NCBI GenBank assembly: GCA_028699155.1
Contig: JAQVVD010000009.1
Span: 1 to 46,618 of the forward strand
Direction: 5' to 3'
Source of the DNA: Candidatus Peribacteraceae bacterium
GTDB taxonomy: Bacteria; Patescibacteriota; Gracilibacteria; Peribacterales; Peribacteraceae
DNA: 46,618 bases
Both the position numbers and the translations under genes were made by a program. How positions within the stretch are numbered: position 1 is the stretch's first letter; each line of letters opens with the position of its first letter. Positions 17,459 through 26,086 of the stretch are shown here, piece by piece. The notes beneath the pieces are model-generated. The model made no database searches. It was not told where the DNA came from and saw only the letters and a program-made list of their open reading frames with translations.

Positions 17459-17464
17459 TACAAT
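17459..17464 (+). promoter_or_regulatory. -10 box of the endonuclease IV gene
   Basis: TACAAT six bases before the ATG at 17471. It supports that start over the in-frame upstream extension and implies a leaderless mRNA. Confidence 0.55.
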
Positions 17465-17470
17465 TTTGTC

Positions 17471-18295
17471 ATGTTGCACTTTGCCGTCGCCGGCGCTCCC
17501 CTCTCCACGCCCAAGCCGGGTGGAACAGTGGAAGGCATCCGGCGCGCGCATGCGCTCGGCATTACGGCAATGGAGCTGGAATGGGTGCAGAACGTGCCTA
17601 AGAATCCTGAACGCATGGCGGAGATCCGTTCCACAGCCGAGGAGCTCAACATGGTGCTCACCGTCCACGCGCCGTACTTCGTCAATTTGAATGCGAAGGA
17701 GAAGGAGAAACTGGAAGCGAGCAAGAGGCGCGTGCTGGACGCGATGGAGATGGGGCAGCTCGCCGGGGCACGCTCCGTGTGCGTGCATCCGGCGTTCTAC
17801 CTCGGGGGAGACCCCGAGGAAGTGTACGAGCATGTGCGCGCGGCGACCGGGGACATCCTCTCCCGCGCCGGGAAGAAGCGCCTGACTCTCAACCTGGCAT
17901 TCGAGACCATGGGCAAAGGCACGCAGTTCGGCACTCTGGAAGAGGTGCTGCGCTTAAGCAAGGAATTTGGCATCTACCCCTGCATCGATTCCGCCCATAT
18001 GCACGCGCGCACGAACGGCGCGTGGAATTCTGCAAAAGAGTGGAATGCCCTCCTTGATCTCTACCAGAAATCTCTGGGCAAGCGCGCGCTCAAGCGCATG
18101 CACATGCACTACTCCGGCATCGAGTACACGCAGAAGGGCGAGCGCAAGCACCTCCCGCTCAAGGAGAGCGATGCCAAGTGGAAAGATTTCCTCAAGGTGC
18201 TTAAGGCGCGCGGGGTAGAGGGCGTGATTGTGTGCGAATCCCCAGCGATGGAAAAAGATACGGTGCTGATGCAGAAGGCGTTTGATCGAATGTAA
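17471..18295 (+). CDS. Endonuclease IV-like AP endonuclease
   Basis: A 274-residue TIM-barrel of the xylose-isomerase-like/AP endonuclease family 2. Metal-ligand landmarks of Nfo are visible: LTVHAPYFVNL, SVCVHPAFY, NLAFETMGKGTQFG, CIDSAHMHARTNG, RMHMHYSG and VIVCESPAM. Nfo cleaves DNA 5' to abasic sites in base-excision repair. The sequence is closer to archaeal/CPR-type short forms than to E. coli Nfo. It is transcribed toward gap, with an AT-rich inverted repeat between them. Confidence 0.85.
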   Translation: MLHFAVAGAPLSTPKPGGTVEGIRRAHALGITAMELEWVQNVPKNPERMAEIRSTAEELNMVLTVHAPYFVNLNAKEKEKLEASKRRVLDAMEMGQLAGARSVCVHPAFYLGGDPEEVYEHVRAATGDILSRAGKKRLTLNLAFETMGKGTQFGTLEEVLRLSKEFGIYPCIDSAHMHARTNGAWNSAKEWNALLDLYQKSLGKRALKRMHMHYSGIEYTQKGERKHLPLKESDAKWKDFLKVLKARGVEGVIVCESPAMEKDTVLMQKAFDRM

Positions 18296-18355
18296 TGGAA
18301 AATTGAAAATGTATCCCGCCAATTTTCAATTCTCAATTCTCCATTTTTCATTCAT
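18296..18355. repeat. AT-rich inverted repeat between nfo-like gene and gap
   Basis: GGAAAATTGAAAAT is followed after about 11 bases by ATTTTCAATT and further CAATTCTCCATTTTTCATT sequence. The hairpin may end nfo transcription. Variants of the same AATTGAAAA/TTTTCAATT motif lie upstream of dnaK and obgE. Confidence 0.5.
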
Positions 18356-18398
18356 CCCTCATTTGCTACAGTATGTCCATATTCCCCTTTATCACACT

Positions 18399-19403
18399 AT
18401 GAACATCGCCATCAACGGATTCGGGCGCATCGGCCGCCAGGCGTTGCGCATCATTCTGGAGAAACACCCGAAGATGAAGGTCGTGCTCATCAATGACCTC
18501 TCGCCGGATGAGACGCTGGCGCACCTCTTCAAGTTCGATTCGACCTACGGCACCTATCCGGGCGATGTTGCAGCGAAGGGCGGGATGCTCGTCATCGACG
18601 GCGTGAAGATCCAGTCTACAACGGAGAGAGACCCTTCTGCGCTGCCCCTTAAGAAACTCAAAGTTGATGTCGTGCTGGAATGCACCGGCGTCTTCCGCAA
18701 GAAGGAACAGCTCCAGATGTTTTTGGCTGCCGGAGCCAAGAAGGTCATTCTCTCCGCTCCTGCAAAAGATGACATCGATGGGACATTCGTGCTCGGGGTG
18801 AATGAAAAACTGTACAACCCAAAGACCATGCACATCATCTCCAACGCTTCCTGCACGACCAACTCGCTCGCGCCGGTTGTGAAAGTGCTGGACGAGGCTT
18901 TCGGCATCGAGCACGGTCTGATGACAACCATCCACAGTTACACGAACGACCAGGTGATCCTGGATGCGGCGCACAAGGATCTGCGCAGGGCGCGCAGCGC
19001 GGCGCAGAGCATCATTCCCACCACAACAGGTGCCGCCAAAGCCGTCGCGCTCGTGCTCCCACAGCTCAAAGGGAAACTCAACGGCATCTCCGTGCGCGTT
19101 CCCACGCCGACGGTGAGTTTGACCGATTTAACAGTGATGCTGAAGAAGAAGGTGACGCCGGAGCAGGTCAATGCGGCATTCGCCAAGGCCGCCAAAGGTC
19201 CGATGAAAGGGATTCTTGGGCTTGAGGAGCGCCCGCTCGTGAGCATGGACTTCCGCGGGGACATGCGTTCCAGCATCGTAGATGCGCAGTCCACGCAGGT
19301 GATCGGCGACCATCTTGTGAAGGTGTTCGCCTGGTACGACAACGAGTGGGGATACAGTAATCGCCTCGTCGAACTTGCGGAACTGGTCGGGAGCAAGCTG
19401 TAG
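18399..19403 (+). CDS. gap: Glyceraldehyde-3-phosphate dehydrogenase
   Basis: A 334-residue type I GAPDH. The NAD-binding N-terminus is INGFGRIGRQALR. The catalytic loop SNASCTTNSLAP holds the nucleophilic cysteine, followed by HSYTNDQ with the catalytic histidine. The C-terminus has WYDNEWGYSNRLVEL. It carries out the NAD(P)-linked oxidation step of glycolysis. The ATG at 18399 matches the family N-terminus. An extended -10-like TGCTACAGT lies about 30 bases upstream. No other glycolytic gene is adjacent. Confidence 0.96.
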   Translation: MNIAINGFGRIGRQALRIILEKHPKMKVVLINDLSPDETLAHLFKFDSTYGTYPGDVAAKGGMLVIDGVKIQSTTERDPSALPLKKLKVDVVLECTGVFRKKEQLQMFLAAGAKKVILSAPAKDDIDGTFVLGVNEKLYNPKTMHIISNASCTTNSLAPVVKVLDEAFGIEHGLMTTIHSYTNDQVILDAAHKDLRRARSAAQSIIPTTTGAAKAVALVLPQLKGKLNGISVRVPTPTVSLTDLTVMLKKKVTPEQVNAAFAKAAKGPMKGILGLEERPLVSMDFRGDMRSSIVDAQSTQVIGDHLVKVFAWYDNEWGYSNRLVELAELVGSKL

Positions 19404-19419
19404 CATTCCTTGGATTACA

Positions 19420-19455
19420 AAATGCCACCCAGAGTGAATTCTGGGGGCATTTCTG
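19420..19455. terminator. Bidirectional terminator between gap and dnaK
   Basis: AAATGCCACCCAGA, six-base loop, TCTGGGGGCATTT: a strong stem ending in T-rich sequence on both strands. It separates the convergent gap and dnaK genes. Confidence 0.8.
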
Positions 19456-19465
19456 TTGCACACTA

Positions 19466-21388
19466 TTATTTCTTTTTCTTCTTCTCATCCTTCTTCTCAT
19501 CCACCACTTCTGCATCAACGACGTCTCCTTTCTTTCCCTTCTTGTCTTCCGAAGCCTTGGCGGAGGAGGATGCCTCCTTCTTCTGCGCTTCCTCGTAGAT
19601 GATCTTGCCGATCTCCTGCGCCTCGATCCCCAGCGCTTCCGTGGCTTTCTTGAGTTCATCTGCAGTCGCGCCTTCCTTCTTCAGGAGTTCTTTGAGTTCG
19701 CCGAGTTTGGTATTCACCTTCTTCTTCACGTCATCACTGATTTTCGCATCGTGCTCGCGCATCTGCTTCTCCAGGCTGGAGACGAGGGCATCCGCATTGT
19801 TGCGCGCGTCTACGAGCTCCTTCTTCTTCTTGTCTTCTTCGGCATGGATCTCCGCGTCCTTCTTCATCTGCTCGATCTCCTCATCGGAGAGACCGGTAGA
19901 ACCCTGGATGGTGATGTGCTGCTCCTTGCCCGTTCCCTTGTCTTTCGCAGTGACATGGAGCAGGCCGTTCGTATCGATGTCGAAGGTCACTTCGATCTGC
20001 GGCATGCCGCGCGGAGCGGGAGCGACGCCGTCTAAGATGAAACGACCGAGTGATTTGTTATCCGTCGCCATCTCGCGTTCCCCCTGCACAACGTGCACCT
20101 CTACGGATGGCTGGTTATCCGCCGCTGTGGAGAAGATCTGGCTCTTCTTGGTGGGGATCTTGGTGTTGCGCTCGATGAGCTTGGTTGCAACGCCTCCCAG
20201 CGTTTCGATGCCGAGGGAGAGCGGGGTCACGTCTACGAGCACGATGTCCTTATCAATGTCGCCGCCCATCACGCCCGCCTGAATGGCGGCTCCGATCGCA
20301 ACCACCTCATCCGGGTTCACGCCCTTGTGCGGCTCTTTGCCGAAGAGCTCCTTCACTTTCGCCTGCACGGCGGGCATGCGCGTCATGCCGCCGACCAGCA
20401 CGATTTCATCGATGTCGCCCTTGCCGATCTTGGCATCCTTGATCGCATTCTCACACGGTGCAACTGTGCGTTCGATCAGGTCTGCGACCAGTGTTTCGAG
20501 CTTCGCGCGGCTCAGTTTGAGGTTCAAGTGCTTGGGGCCGCCGGCATCTGCGGTAATGAACGGGAGATTGATGTCGATTGCCGTCGCAGAGGAGAGCTCT
20601 ATCTTGGCTTTCTCCGCTTCTTCCTTGAGGCGCTGGAGTGCGATCTTGTCGTTGCGCAGGTCAATGCCCTGGTCCTTCCTGAACTCGTCGAGCATCCACT
20701 CGATGATGAGCTGGTCGAAATTATCGCCGCCCAGCTGCGTGTCTCCGTTCGTCGCCATGACTTCGAAGACGCCGTCTGCGAGTTCCAGAATGGAGATGTC
20801 GAACGTCCCTCCTCCCAAGTCATACACGGCGATCTTGTGCTCCCTGTCTTTATCGAGCCCGTATGCGAGCGCAGCAGCGGTTGGCTCATTGATGATGCGC
20901 ACGACTTCCAACCCTGCGATTTCCCCCGCCTCTTTCGTCGCCTGGCGCTGCGAATCGTCGAAGTACGCCGGTACGGTGATCACTGCCTTGTCCACTGTTG
21001 TGCCCAGGTATGCCTCTGCATCCTTCCTGAGTTTCTGCAGGACTTTTGCGCTGATTTCCTGGGGGAGCATCTCCCTGCCTTCCACTTCGATCACTGCGCG
21101 CCCCTCCTTTCCCGCTTTCGCGGTGAATGGCATGTGCTCCGCATCCTTCTTCACTTCGTCGAACCTGCGCCCGATGAAGCGTTTGGCTGAGTAGATCGTG
21201 TTGGCTGAGTTCGTGACTGCCTGCCGTTTCGCCGTCACACCCACGAGAGCTTCCGCTCCCTTGAATGCGACAATCGATGGCGTTGTTCTGTTTCCCTCTG
21301 CATTCGGGATCACGACCGGCTCGCCGCCTTCGATGACGGCCATGCAGGAATTCGTGGTACCCAAGTCTATTCCGATGATCTTTGACAT
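19466..21388 (-). CDS. dnaK: Chaperone DnaK (Hsp70)
   Basis: A 640-residue Hsp70. The ATPase domain has [14 protein letters not shown], the phosphate-2 motif [15 protein letters not shown] and [13 protein letters not shown]. The substrate-binding domain contains [18 protein letters not shown]. The C-terminal tail is very lysine-rich and ends in KKDEKKKKK rather than the EEVD-like or acidic tails of model species. grpE and dnaJ are not adjacent. A variant CIRCE operator overlaps its promoter (21443-21482), so it is probably controlled by HrcA. Confidence 0.97.
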   Translation of the reverse strand: MSKIIGIDLGTTNSCMAVIEGGEPVVIPNAEGNRTTPSIVAFKGAEALVGVTAKRQAVTNSANTIYSAKRFIGRRFDEVKKDAEHMPFTAKAGKEGRAVIEVEGREMLPQEISAKVLQKLRKDAEAYLGTTVDKAVITVPAYFDDSQRQATKEAGEIAGLEVVRIINEPTAAALAYGLDKDREHKIAVYDLGGGTFDISILELADGVFEVMATNGDTQLGGDNFDQLIIEWMLDEFRKDQGIDLRNDKIALQRLKEEAEKAKIELSSATAIDINLPFITADAGGPKHLNLKLSRAKLETLVADLIERTVAPCENAIKDAKIGKGDIDEIVLVGGMTRMPAVQAKVKELFGKEPHKGVNPDEVVAIGAAIQAGVMGGDIDKDIVLVDVTPLSLGIETLGGVATKLIERNTKIPTKKSQIFSTAADNQPSVEVHVVQGEREMATDNKSLGRFILDGVAPAPRGMPQIEVTFDIDTNGLLHVTAKDKGTGKEQHITIQGSTGLSDEEIEQMKKDAEIHAEEDKKKKELVDARNNADALVSSLEKQMREHDAKISDDVKKKVNTKLGELKELLKKEGATADELKKATEALGIEAQEIGKIIYEEAQKKEASSSAKASEDKKGKKGDVVDAEVVDEKKDEKKKKK

Positions 21389-21442
21389 AGCGTTGAATGG
21401 AAAATTGAAAATTGATAATGAACAAAATGAGTAAAACTCAAA

Positions 21443-21482
21443 TTATCACTTGATAGTATAGAGTGATAATTCTGAGAGTCAA
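21443..21482 (-). promoter_or_regulatory. dnaK promoter overlapped by variant CIRCE operator
   Basis: The inverted repeat TTATCACTT-N9-GAGTGATAA (21443-21469) differs from the CIRCE consensus TTAGCACTC-N9-GAGTGCTAA by a paired G-to-T/C-to-A change in both arms. On the minus strand TTGACT (21477-21482), 16 bp, TATACT (21455-21460) form the promoter, and the -10 box lies in the 9-bp spacer. The same variant precedes clpB. Confidence 0.85.
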
Positions 21483-21575
21483 ATCAGTTTCTTACTGTAT
21501 TGATGCGCAATTACTGCGCTAGGATGCTACGGTACATTTTCAATTTTTCATTATTCATTATCAATTTCCTTCTCT

Positions 21576-22883
21576 ATGTTTCTCGATCAAGCTGCTATCA
21601 AGGTCATCGGCGGATCCGGCGGGCGCGGGTGCGTGAGCTGGCGCCGCGAGTCGTTCGTGCCCAAGGGCGGCCCGGATGGCGGCAACGGCGGCAACGGAGG
21701 GAATGTGTACCTCATTGCGGATGCCAATACCGATACGCTCAGCGCGTATGCTTCCAAGAAAGTTTTCAAGGCGGAAATAGGGCACTACGGCATGGGGAAG
21801 AACTGCAACGGCAAAGGCGGTGAAGACCTTCTGCTCCCGGTTCCCCCGGGTACGCTGATCAAAGATGCGGCAACTGGAGCAATTCTGGCAGATCTGCCAC
21901 ACCCCGGTGATCAAGTGCTCATTGCGGGCGGCGGGCGCGGCGGCTACGGGAACGCGCACTTCAAATCCTCCACCCGCCAGCGCCCGGATTTCGCGGAGCT
22001 CGGCGAACCGGGGGAGGAGAAGAAGATCGCACTGGAGCTCAAACTGGTTGCGGATGTGGGCATCATCGGGTTGCCGAGCGTCGGCAAATCCACGCTCATT
22101 GCAGCTATCAGTTCCGCGCGGCCGAAGATCGCGGACTATCCCTTCACGACGTTGATACCGAATCTCGGCGTCGTCTCTGTGGACGACCGTTCCTACGTCG
22201 TATGCGATGTTCCCGGATTGATCGGCGGTGCGAGCGAGGGCAAGGGCTTAGGTATCCAGTTCCTCCGGCACATCGAACGCTGCGGCGTACTCCTTCATCT
22301 GCTCGATGTCAGTCGTGCATTGGGGGAGGGCAATGTGCTCGATCCGCAGATTCTCCTCGCAGATTACAAGACGATTCGCGCGGAATTGGAGGCGCACTCC
22401 CCCACGCTCTCGCAGAAACAGGAATTGGTGCTCCTGAATAAGCACGACCTGGTTGCGTCACACACGGAGGATGCAGTTGCTGCGCTCAAGGAAGCCGGCA
22501 TCGATGTGTTCATGAGCATCTCTGCGGCTGCGCACTCCGGAACCGAAGAACTCAAGAAGAAGCTGCTCCCGCTCGTGCTCTCTTTCCGCAAAGCGCAGCT
22601 TGAGCCGCGGGAGGAAACGAGCCTCCCGGTGCTGCGCCCCGGTGAGCAGAGCGACCAGATGGGCGCGTACCGCATAGAGCAGCAGGAAGACGGTTCCATC
22701 TTCGTGCGAGGCAAGCGGCTGGAACAGTTCGTGCGGATGACCAATTTCGAGAGCATCGGCGGCGTGCGGCGGTTCAAGGATGTCTTCGAACGCATCGGTC
22801 TGCTGCGTGCGATCAGATCGGTACGCAAGGAAAGCGAGGCAGCGGTGTACGTTGCGGGAATCCGGATAGATGAGTACCTCTAG
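21576..22883 (+). CDS. obgE: GTPase Obg
   Basis: A 435-residue Obg/CgtA GTPase. The glycine-rich Obg fold (GGSGGRGCVSWRRESFVPKGGPDGGNGG) precedes the G domain, with G1 GLPSVGKSTL, G3 DVPGLIGGASEGKGLG and G4 LLNKHDL. A C-terminal OCT-like domain (residues ~355-435) includes FVRMTNFESIGGVRRF. Obg acts in 50S subunit assembly and stress control. The leader contains TTTTCAATTTTTCATT and TTCATTATCAATTT motifs shared with the dnaK leader. The acyltransferase gene follows after 12 bases. Confidence 0.95.
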   Translation: MFLDQAAIKVIGGSGGRGCVSWRRESFVPKGGPDGGNGGNGGNVYLIADANTDTLSAYASKKVFKAEIGHYGMGKNCNGKGGEDLLLPVPPGTLIKDAATGAILADLPHPGDQVLIAGGGRGGYGNAHFKSSTRQRPDFAELGEPGEEKKIALELKLVADVGIIGLPSVGKSTLIAAISSARPKIADYPFTTLIPNLGVVSVDDRSYVVCDVPGLIGGASEGKGLGIQFLRHIERCGVLLHLLDVSRALGEGNVLDPQILLADYKTIRAELEAHSPTLSQKQELVLLNKHDLVASHTEDAVAALKEAGIDVFMSISAAAHSGTEELKKKLLPLVLSFRKAQLEPREETSLPVLRPGEQSDQMGAYRIEQQEDGSIFVRGKRLEQFVRMTNFESIGGVRRFKDVFERIGLLRAIRSVRKESEAAVYVAGIRIDEYL

Positions 22884-22895
22884 CATCTCCTCTTT

Positions 22896-23636
22896 ATGCC
22901 ACCAGATGCTGCGAAATCACGGCGCTACGCCGAACTGGATGCACTGCGCGGCATCGCAGTCTTCCTGATGATCGCGTATCACGCGCTCTTCGACTTCTCA
23001 TACTTCTTTGCATTCCACATTCCGTTCGGGCTGGAGGCATGGTCGTTCCTTCCGCCGATCATTGCATCGATCTTCCTCGGTCTCGTCGGCATGAGTGCGG
23101 CGATTTCCTGGCAGAGAACCCCCCCCTCGCTGCGCATGGGTAAAACTCTGCGCCGAGCCGCCGTTCTGCTTGGCGGCGCATGCGTGATCACGGCGGTTAC
23201 GTGGATTCTTGAGCCCGAAGGACCAATCCTCTTCGGCATCCTCCACTTAATCGGCGTCGGCGTTTTCCTGCTCCTCCCCTTCTACAAACTCGGCAAATGG
23301 AATGTGCTTGCCGGATTTGCTTTTGTTCTGATCAGTGCAGCCATGCGGTATACCTATGCGACCACGCTTCTGCTGGTGCCTCTGGGAATTACACCCGTTG
23401 CCTACACTGCTTTGGATTACTATCCCGTCTTTCCGTGGTTCGGCGTGATCCTGATCGGCACGGGTCTCGCACATCTGCTCTACATTCCGGAGCGCAGAAA
23501 CTTTCTTCATAGAGCGGACATCGCCTATCCTCGCGCCCTTACCTGGGCCGGCAGGCATGCGTTCTTCCTCTACTTCATCCACCAGCCGCTGCTCCTTGGC
23601 CTTCTGAGTGCGGTAGTGCTGCTCACCTCGAGATAA
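22896..23636 (+). CDS. DUF1624/HGSNAT-like membrane acyltransferase
   Basis: A 246-residue protein with about seven transmembrane helices. The N-terminus RYAELDALRGIAVFLMIAYH is the signature of the heparan-alpha-glucosaminide N-acetyltransferase catalytic family (DUF1624), where the conserved histidine takes part in transmembrane acetyl transfer. The C-terminus AGRHAFFLYFIHQPLLLGLL also fits membrane acyltransferases. It probably modifies an extracytoplasmic sugar or lipid. It starts 12 bases after obgE and is likely cotranscribed with it. Confidence 0.8.
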   Translation: MPPDAAKSRRYAELDALRGIAVFLMIAYHALFDFSYFFAFHIPFGLEAWSFLPPIIASIFLGLVGMSAAISWQRTPPSLRMGKTLRRAAVLLGGACVITAVTWILEPEGPILFGILHLIGVGVFLLLPFYKLGKWNVLAGFAFVLISAAMRYTYATTLLLVPLGITPVAYTALDYYPVFPWFGVILIGTGLAHLLYIPERRNFLHRADIAYPRALTWAGRHAFFLYFIHQPLLLGLLSAVVLLTSR

Positions 23637-23685
23637 TCGTATTTTCTTTTGAAGAAGTGGCGCTATCGCATACAATGCTTGGCGT

Positions 23686-23762
23686 GGGGCTGTAGCTCAG
23701 TTGGCTAGAGCGTCTGGTTCGCAATCAGAAGGTCGGGGGTTCGATTCCCCCCAGCTCCACCA
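23686..23762 (+). tRNA. tRNA-Ala (CGC)
   Basis: A 77-nt cloverleaf with acceptor GGGGCTG/CAGCTCC, including the G3:U70 pair that marks alanine tRNAs. The anticodon loop TTCGCAA gives CGC. T-arm GGGGG TTCGATT CCCCC and encoded CCA are present. Promoter: TTGAAG (23649-23654), 16 bp, TACAAT (23671-23676). Its last 25 bases are repeated exactly at 27077-27101. Confidence 0.95.
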
Positions 23763-23784
23763 CGCCTCACATGTGAGGCGTGGT
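23759..23784. repeat. 26-bp perfect palindrome beginning in the tRNA-Ala CCA
   Basis: ACCACGCCTCAC and its exact complement ATGTGAGGCGTGGT-side sequence form an uninterrupted 26-bp palindrome. It opens with the discriminator base and CCA of tRNA-Ala. It lacks a T-run, so it is not a standard terminator. It matches the general pattern of palindromes starting at tRNA CCA ends in this window. Confidence 0.75.
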
Positions 23785-23879
23785 CCACCACTACTTGCGC
23801 GTCTAAAGCGTCTCTAAACCTAGACCAAGAGGTGCATTGGTGTAATGCGACTCGACTGGTTATTAGGTATAATTTAGTA

Positions 23880-23992
23880 GCCTCCGCGGTGGAATGGTAG
23901 ACACATCCACCTTCCGAAGTTCTTAATTTCTGAGGGTTTCGGAAGTGGATGGCTTCACGACCGTGCGAGTTCGATTCTCGTCGGAGGCACCA
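23880..23992 (+). tRNA. tRNA-Leu-like gene with extended anticodon arm (anticodon unassigned)
   Basis: A 113-nt tRNA-like gene. The acceptor GCCTCCG/CGGAGGC, a Leu-type D-arm (GTGGAATGGTAGACAC), a long variable arm, the T-loop TTCGATT and the encoded CCA are intact. The anticodon stem TCCAC/GTGGA is not closed by a 7-nt loop. After a bulged C it continues as TTCCGAA/TTCGGAA and ends in a 19-nt loop, which adds about 27 nt. Possible anticodons inside that loop are UAA (CTTAATT) or GAG (CTGAGGG), but neither is properly framed. It may be intron-bearing, degenerate or a tRNA mimic. TATAAT at 23868-23873 places the transcription start at its first base, suggesting active expression. Confidence 0.6.
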
Positions 23993-23996
23993 TTCA

Positions 23997-25388
23997 CTAA
24001 CCAGAAACGGTCTCTTCTATCGGTTGAGAATATAACTTCATTGAAACTGCATCAAAAGGATCGGATTCTTCAACTTCTCCATATATTTCTTTGATCCTTC
24101 TTAGATGATCCGATGAAGCGCTATTCTCTATTTGCTCTAAATACGACATCAATTTTGGCATCTGATTAAACGAAAATATTTCAGTATTGTACTTCTGGAA
24201 CTCAGATTTGGCGGGATTGCTCGTCAATTCACTCTTCCAAGCATTATCAATAATCATTGCATCACAGTACGGCAGATAAGTGGCAATCGCTGCAATATCT
24301 GTTGGATCACCTTTTTTCATAGTTTTTCTGGCACTCTTTTCCGCTATAGCGTGCTTAGAGACTGCAGCCCACAGGCGTGGCTCTATATGAATAGCGGGTA
24401 CATTTTGCTGCAATTCCTCGCTTGCCAGGAAATCTATGACCTGCCTGAGTATTAAAGGATTGGTTATCTCAGAACCGCCCGAAAACAGATCATACACATT
24501 ATCGATGAGCTCAATGTATGGATGTTCATCCCAAAGTTCATTCACTTTCTCGGCAATTGCAGGAGGAAGAGTGAGTGGAAATTGCTTCATAAGCTTGAGT
24601 GTGTATACCCTTCTTATTTCATTACCATAGCCAGAAGCCTCTTTGGTATAGCGGTCTTCAATGGGCAACTTTTCATCTACCCATCCGCTGTAAATTCGCT
24701 GGAATTCAACTTCCGAATTATTATTTTGCTCTATCAGCATCCCCTTGTACTCAGGCTTCCAATCATAATCTGTCATCACAGACTTCATGGACCACCTTTC
24801 CCATGAATTCACTGTTCCTATTGTTACTTGCTCAGGATCGCCAACAAAGACTGGCTCTAATGGATCACAGGAATGTTTCGCATACTGATAAGCCTGAACC
24901 GCCGTGATATCCATCTGCTCGCCAAATTCCACAAAGTTAGAAAGACGTTTATATAACGCCTTCAGTCTCAAGCGTAGTGGATCGGATGCTACGAATGATT
25001 CTCTGCGATGAAAAATTGAAAATGGGCAGACAATTAGCTGCAATTTGCGCAATCTATCAAGCTTCTGAAAAAGCAGCTTCCAGTTTTGTTCAACTTCAGC
25101 TTCCATTTTGCCCTTTCTAAGTTCTGGCCTAAAAGCCTTTACGATACCACTGAGAATATTCTGATCTAGATAGATGACTTTCTTGCTGATCTTTGGCAAT
25201 GCAAAAAATCCCGGTTTTGAAGTCAGTTTTCCATTTTTAATCTGGCAATCAGTACATGCACGCAAGTACGCACGAAGCCCTACATGTAATACCCCATACG
25301 TCTCTTTTGCACACTTTGGGCAAACGGTAAAAGGCGGCTCTATCGCAGCATCAATCGTCTCAGCCTCGCCTGTTGTCATGAGTGACAT
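23997..25388 (-). CDS. Large PIN-like nuclease with N-terminal zinc ribbon
   Basis: A 463-residue protein not assigned to a named family. Residues 23-48 form a zinc ribbon (CPKC...CTDC). Directly after it, VIYLDQNILSGIVK (Asp75) looks like strand 1 of a PIN domain. The matching acidic cluster lies far downstream in GDPTDIAAIATYLPYCDAMI (Asp361, Asp364, Asp376, then Asp381). A helical insert of about 270 residues separates them, so it is much larger than a VapC toxin. It is divergent from the HEPN gene through a shared promoter core. ATGs at 25388 and 25379 are possible. A role in RNA cleavage, defence or toxicity is inferred. Confidence 0.55.
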   Translation of the reverse strand: MSLMTTGEAETIDAAIEPPFTVCPKCAKETYGVLHVGLRAYLRACTDCQIKNGKLTSKPGFFALPKISKKVIYLDQNILSGIVKAFRPELRKGKMEAEVEQNWKLLFQKLDRLRKLQLIVCPFSIFHRRESFVASDPLRLRLKALYKRLSNFVEFGEQMDITAVQAYQYAKHSCDPLEPVFVGDPEQVTIGTVNSWERWSMKSVMTDYDWKPEYKGMLIEQNNNSEVEFQRIYSGWVDEKLPIEDRYTKEASGYGNEIRRVYTLKLMKQFPLTLPPAIAEKVNELWDEHPYIELIDNVYDLFSGGSEITNPLILRQVIDFLASEELQQNVPAIHIEPRLWAAVSKHAIAEKSARKTMKKGDPTDIAAIATYLPYCDAMIIDNAWKSELTSNPAKSEFQKYNTEIFSFNQMPKLMSYLEQIENSASSDHLRRIKEIYGEVEESDPFDAVSMKLYSQPIEETVSG

Positions 25389-25395
25389 ATATTGC

Positions 25396-25403
25396 AGTAT
25401 ACT
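25396..25403. promoter_or_regulatory. Shared palindromic -10 core of the PIN/HEPN pair
   Basis: The palindrome AGTATACT reads TATACT on both strands. It lies six bases before the HEPN ATG (25410) and seven before the PIN ATG (25388). Both transcripts would be leaderless, and because the -10 boxes overlap, the two genes should compete for polymerase or be jointly repressed. Confidence 0.6.
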
Positions 25404-25409
25404 CTTTGC

Positions 25410-26063
25410 ATGAATCTAAACGAAATGAGTGAAGATATCTGGCGAGAGCTGCACAAGCTAAATTCCATTATGCGGATAAATCGCACTGAATTTCGCATCT
25501 GGAAGAAAACATGTTGTGCATATAGAGATCATCAGCTTTATTTCAGCGAAACAGAAGATGCTTTTGTTGAATCCATGATTATGGGCATTGGTCGCCTTTT
25601 AGATCGTACTAAAGGTGTCCTAAGCATGGAAAAATGGCTCTTAAAGGGTGCAAAAGCAAATCCGAAGGAGATTGATATGAAAAAGTTGAGAGAGTCAAAA
25701 GTGGCATACGATAAATTAGTTCGTTCAGCAGTAGCAAAAACCATTCTTGAAATAAGACATAATTATTATGCCCATGCACAACCAAAATGGGATGTAGAGG
25801 AAACTATGAAGCGGATAACTTGGAAACAACTATTTGAAACTATTGAAAGTCTTCAGAATATTTTTAATATGGCAGCATCAGCAGGAATGGGAAATAATTC
25901 ACTATTTGGTGAAGATACGATTCATATCATGGGTTTCCCCGCGAGTAATATCGAGAAAGATGTTGAGGCTATGCTTTTGGCTATTGAGAAGGAATGTCAT
26001 TCTGATGAGAACCATCAATCGCAAATTGAGCGCGCTCAAATGCGTCATGAAGAGAAAAAATAA
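25410..26063 (+). CDS. AbiU2-like HEPN domain protein
   Basis: A 217-residue helical protein. EIRHNYYAH at residues 115-122 is the HEPN catalytic motif Rx5H (Arg116, His122). The preceding ESMIMGIGRLLDRTKGVLSM matches the 'lxxGIxRLxD...nLS' pattern of AbiU2-type HEPN proteins. Many HEPN proteins are metal-independent RNases in abortive infection or toxin-antitoxin systems. The ATG at 25410 is chosen over an upstream TTG because TATACT lies six bases before it. Divergence from the PIN-like gene suggests a two-gene functional unit. AT-rich codon use fits island DNA. Confidence 0.65.
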   Translation: MNLNEMSEDIWRELHKLNSIMRINRTEFRIWKKTCCAYRDHQLYFSETEDAFVESMIMGIGRLLDRTKGVLSMEKWLLKGAKANPKEIDMKKLRESKVAYDKLVRSAVAKTILEIRHNYYAHAQPKWDVEETMKRITWKQLFETIESLQNIFNMAASAGMGNNSLFGEDTIHIMGFPASNIEKDVEAMLLAIEKECHSDENHQSQIERAQMRHEEKK

Positions 26064-26086
26064 CTTAACATTGATAAAATATCATC

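Noticed and set aside
20093-21194. Two long plus-strand frames opposite dnaK
   Set aside because: dnaK on the minus strand is unmistakable. The opposite frames have no recognisable motif or promoter.
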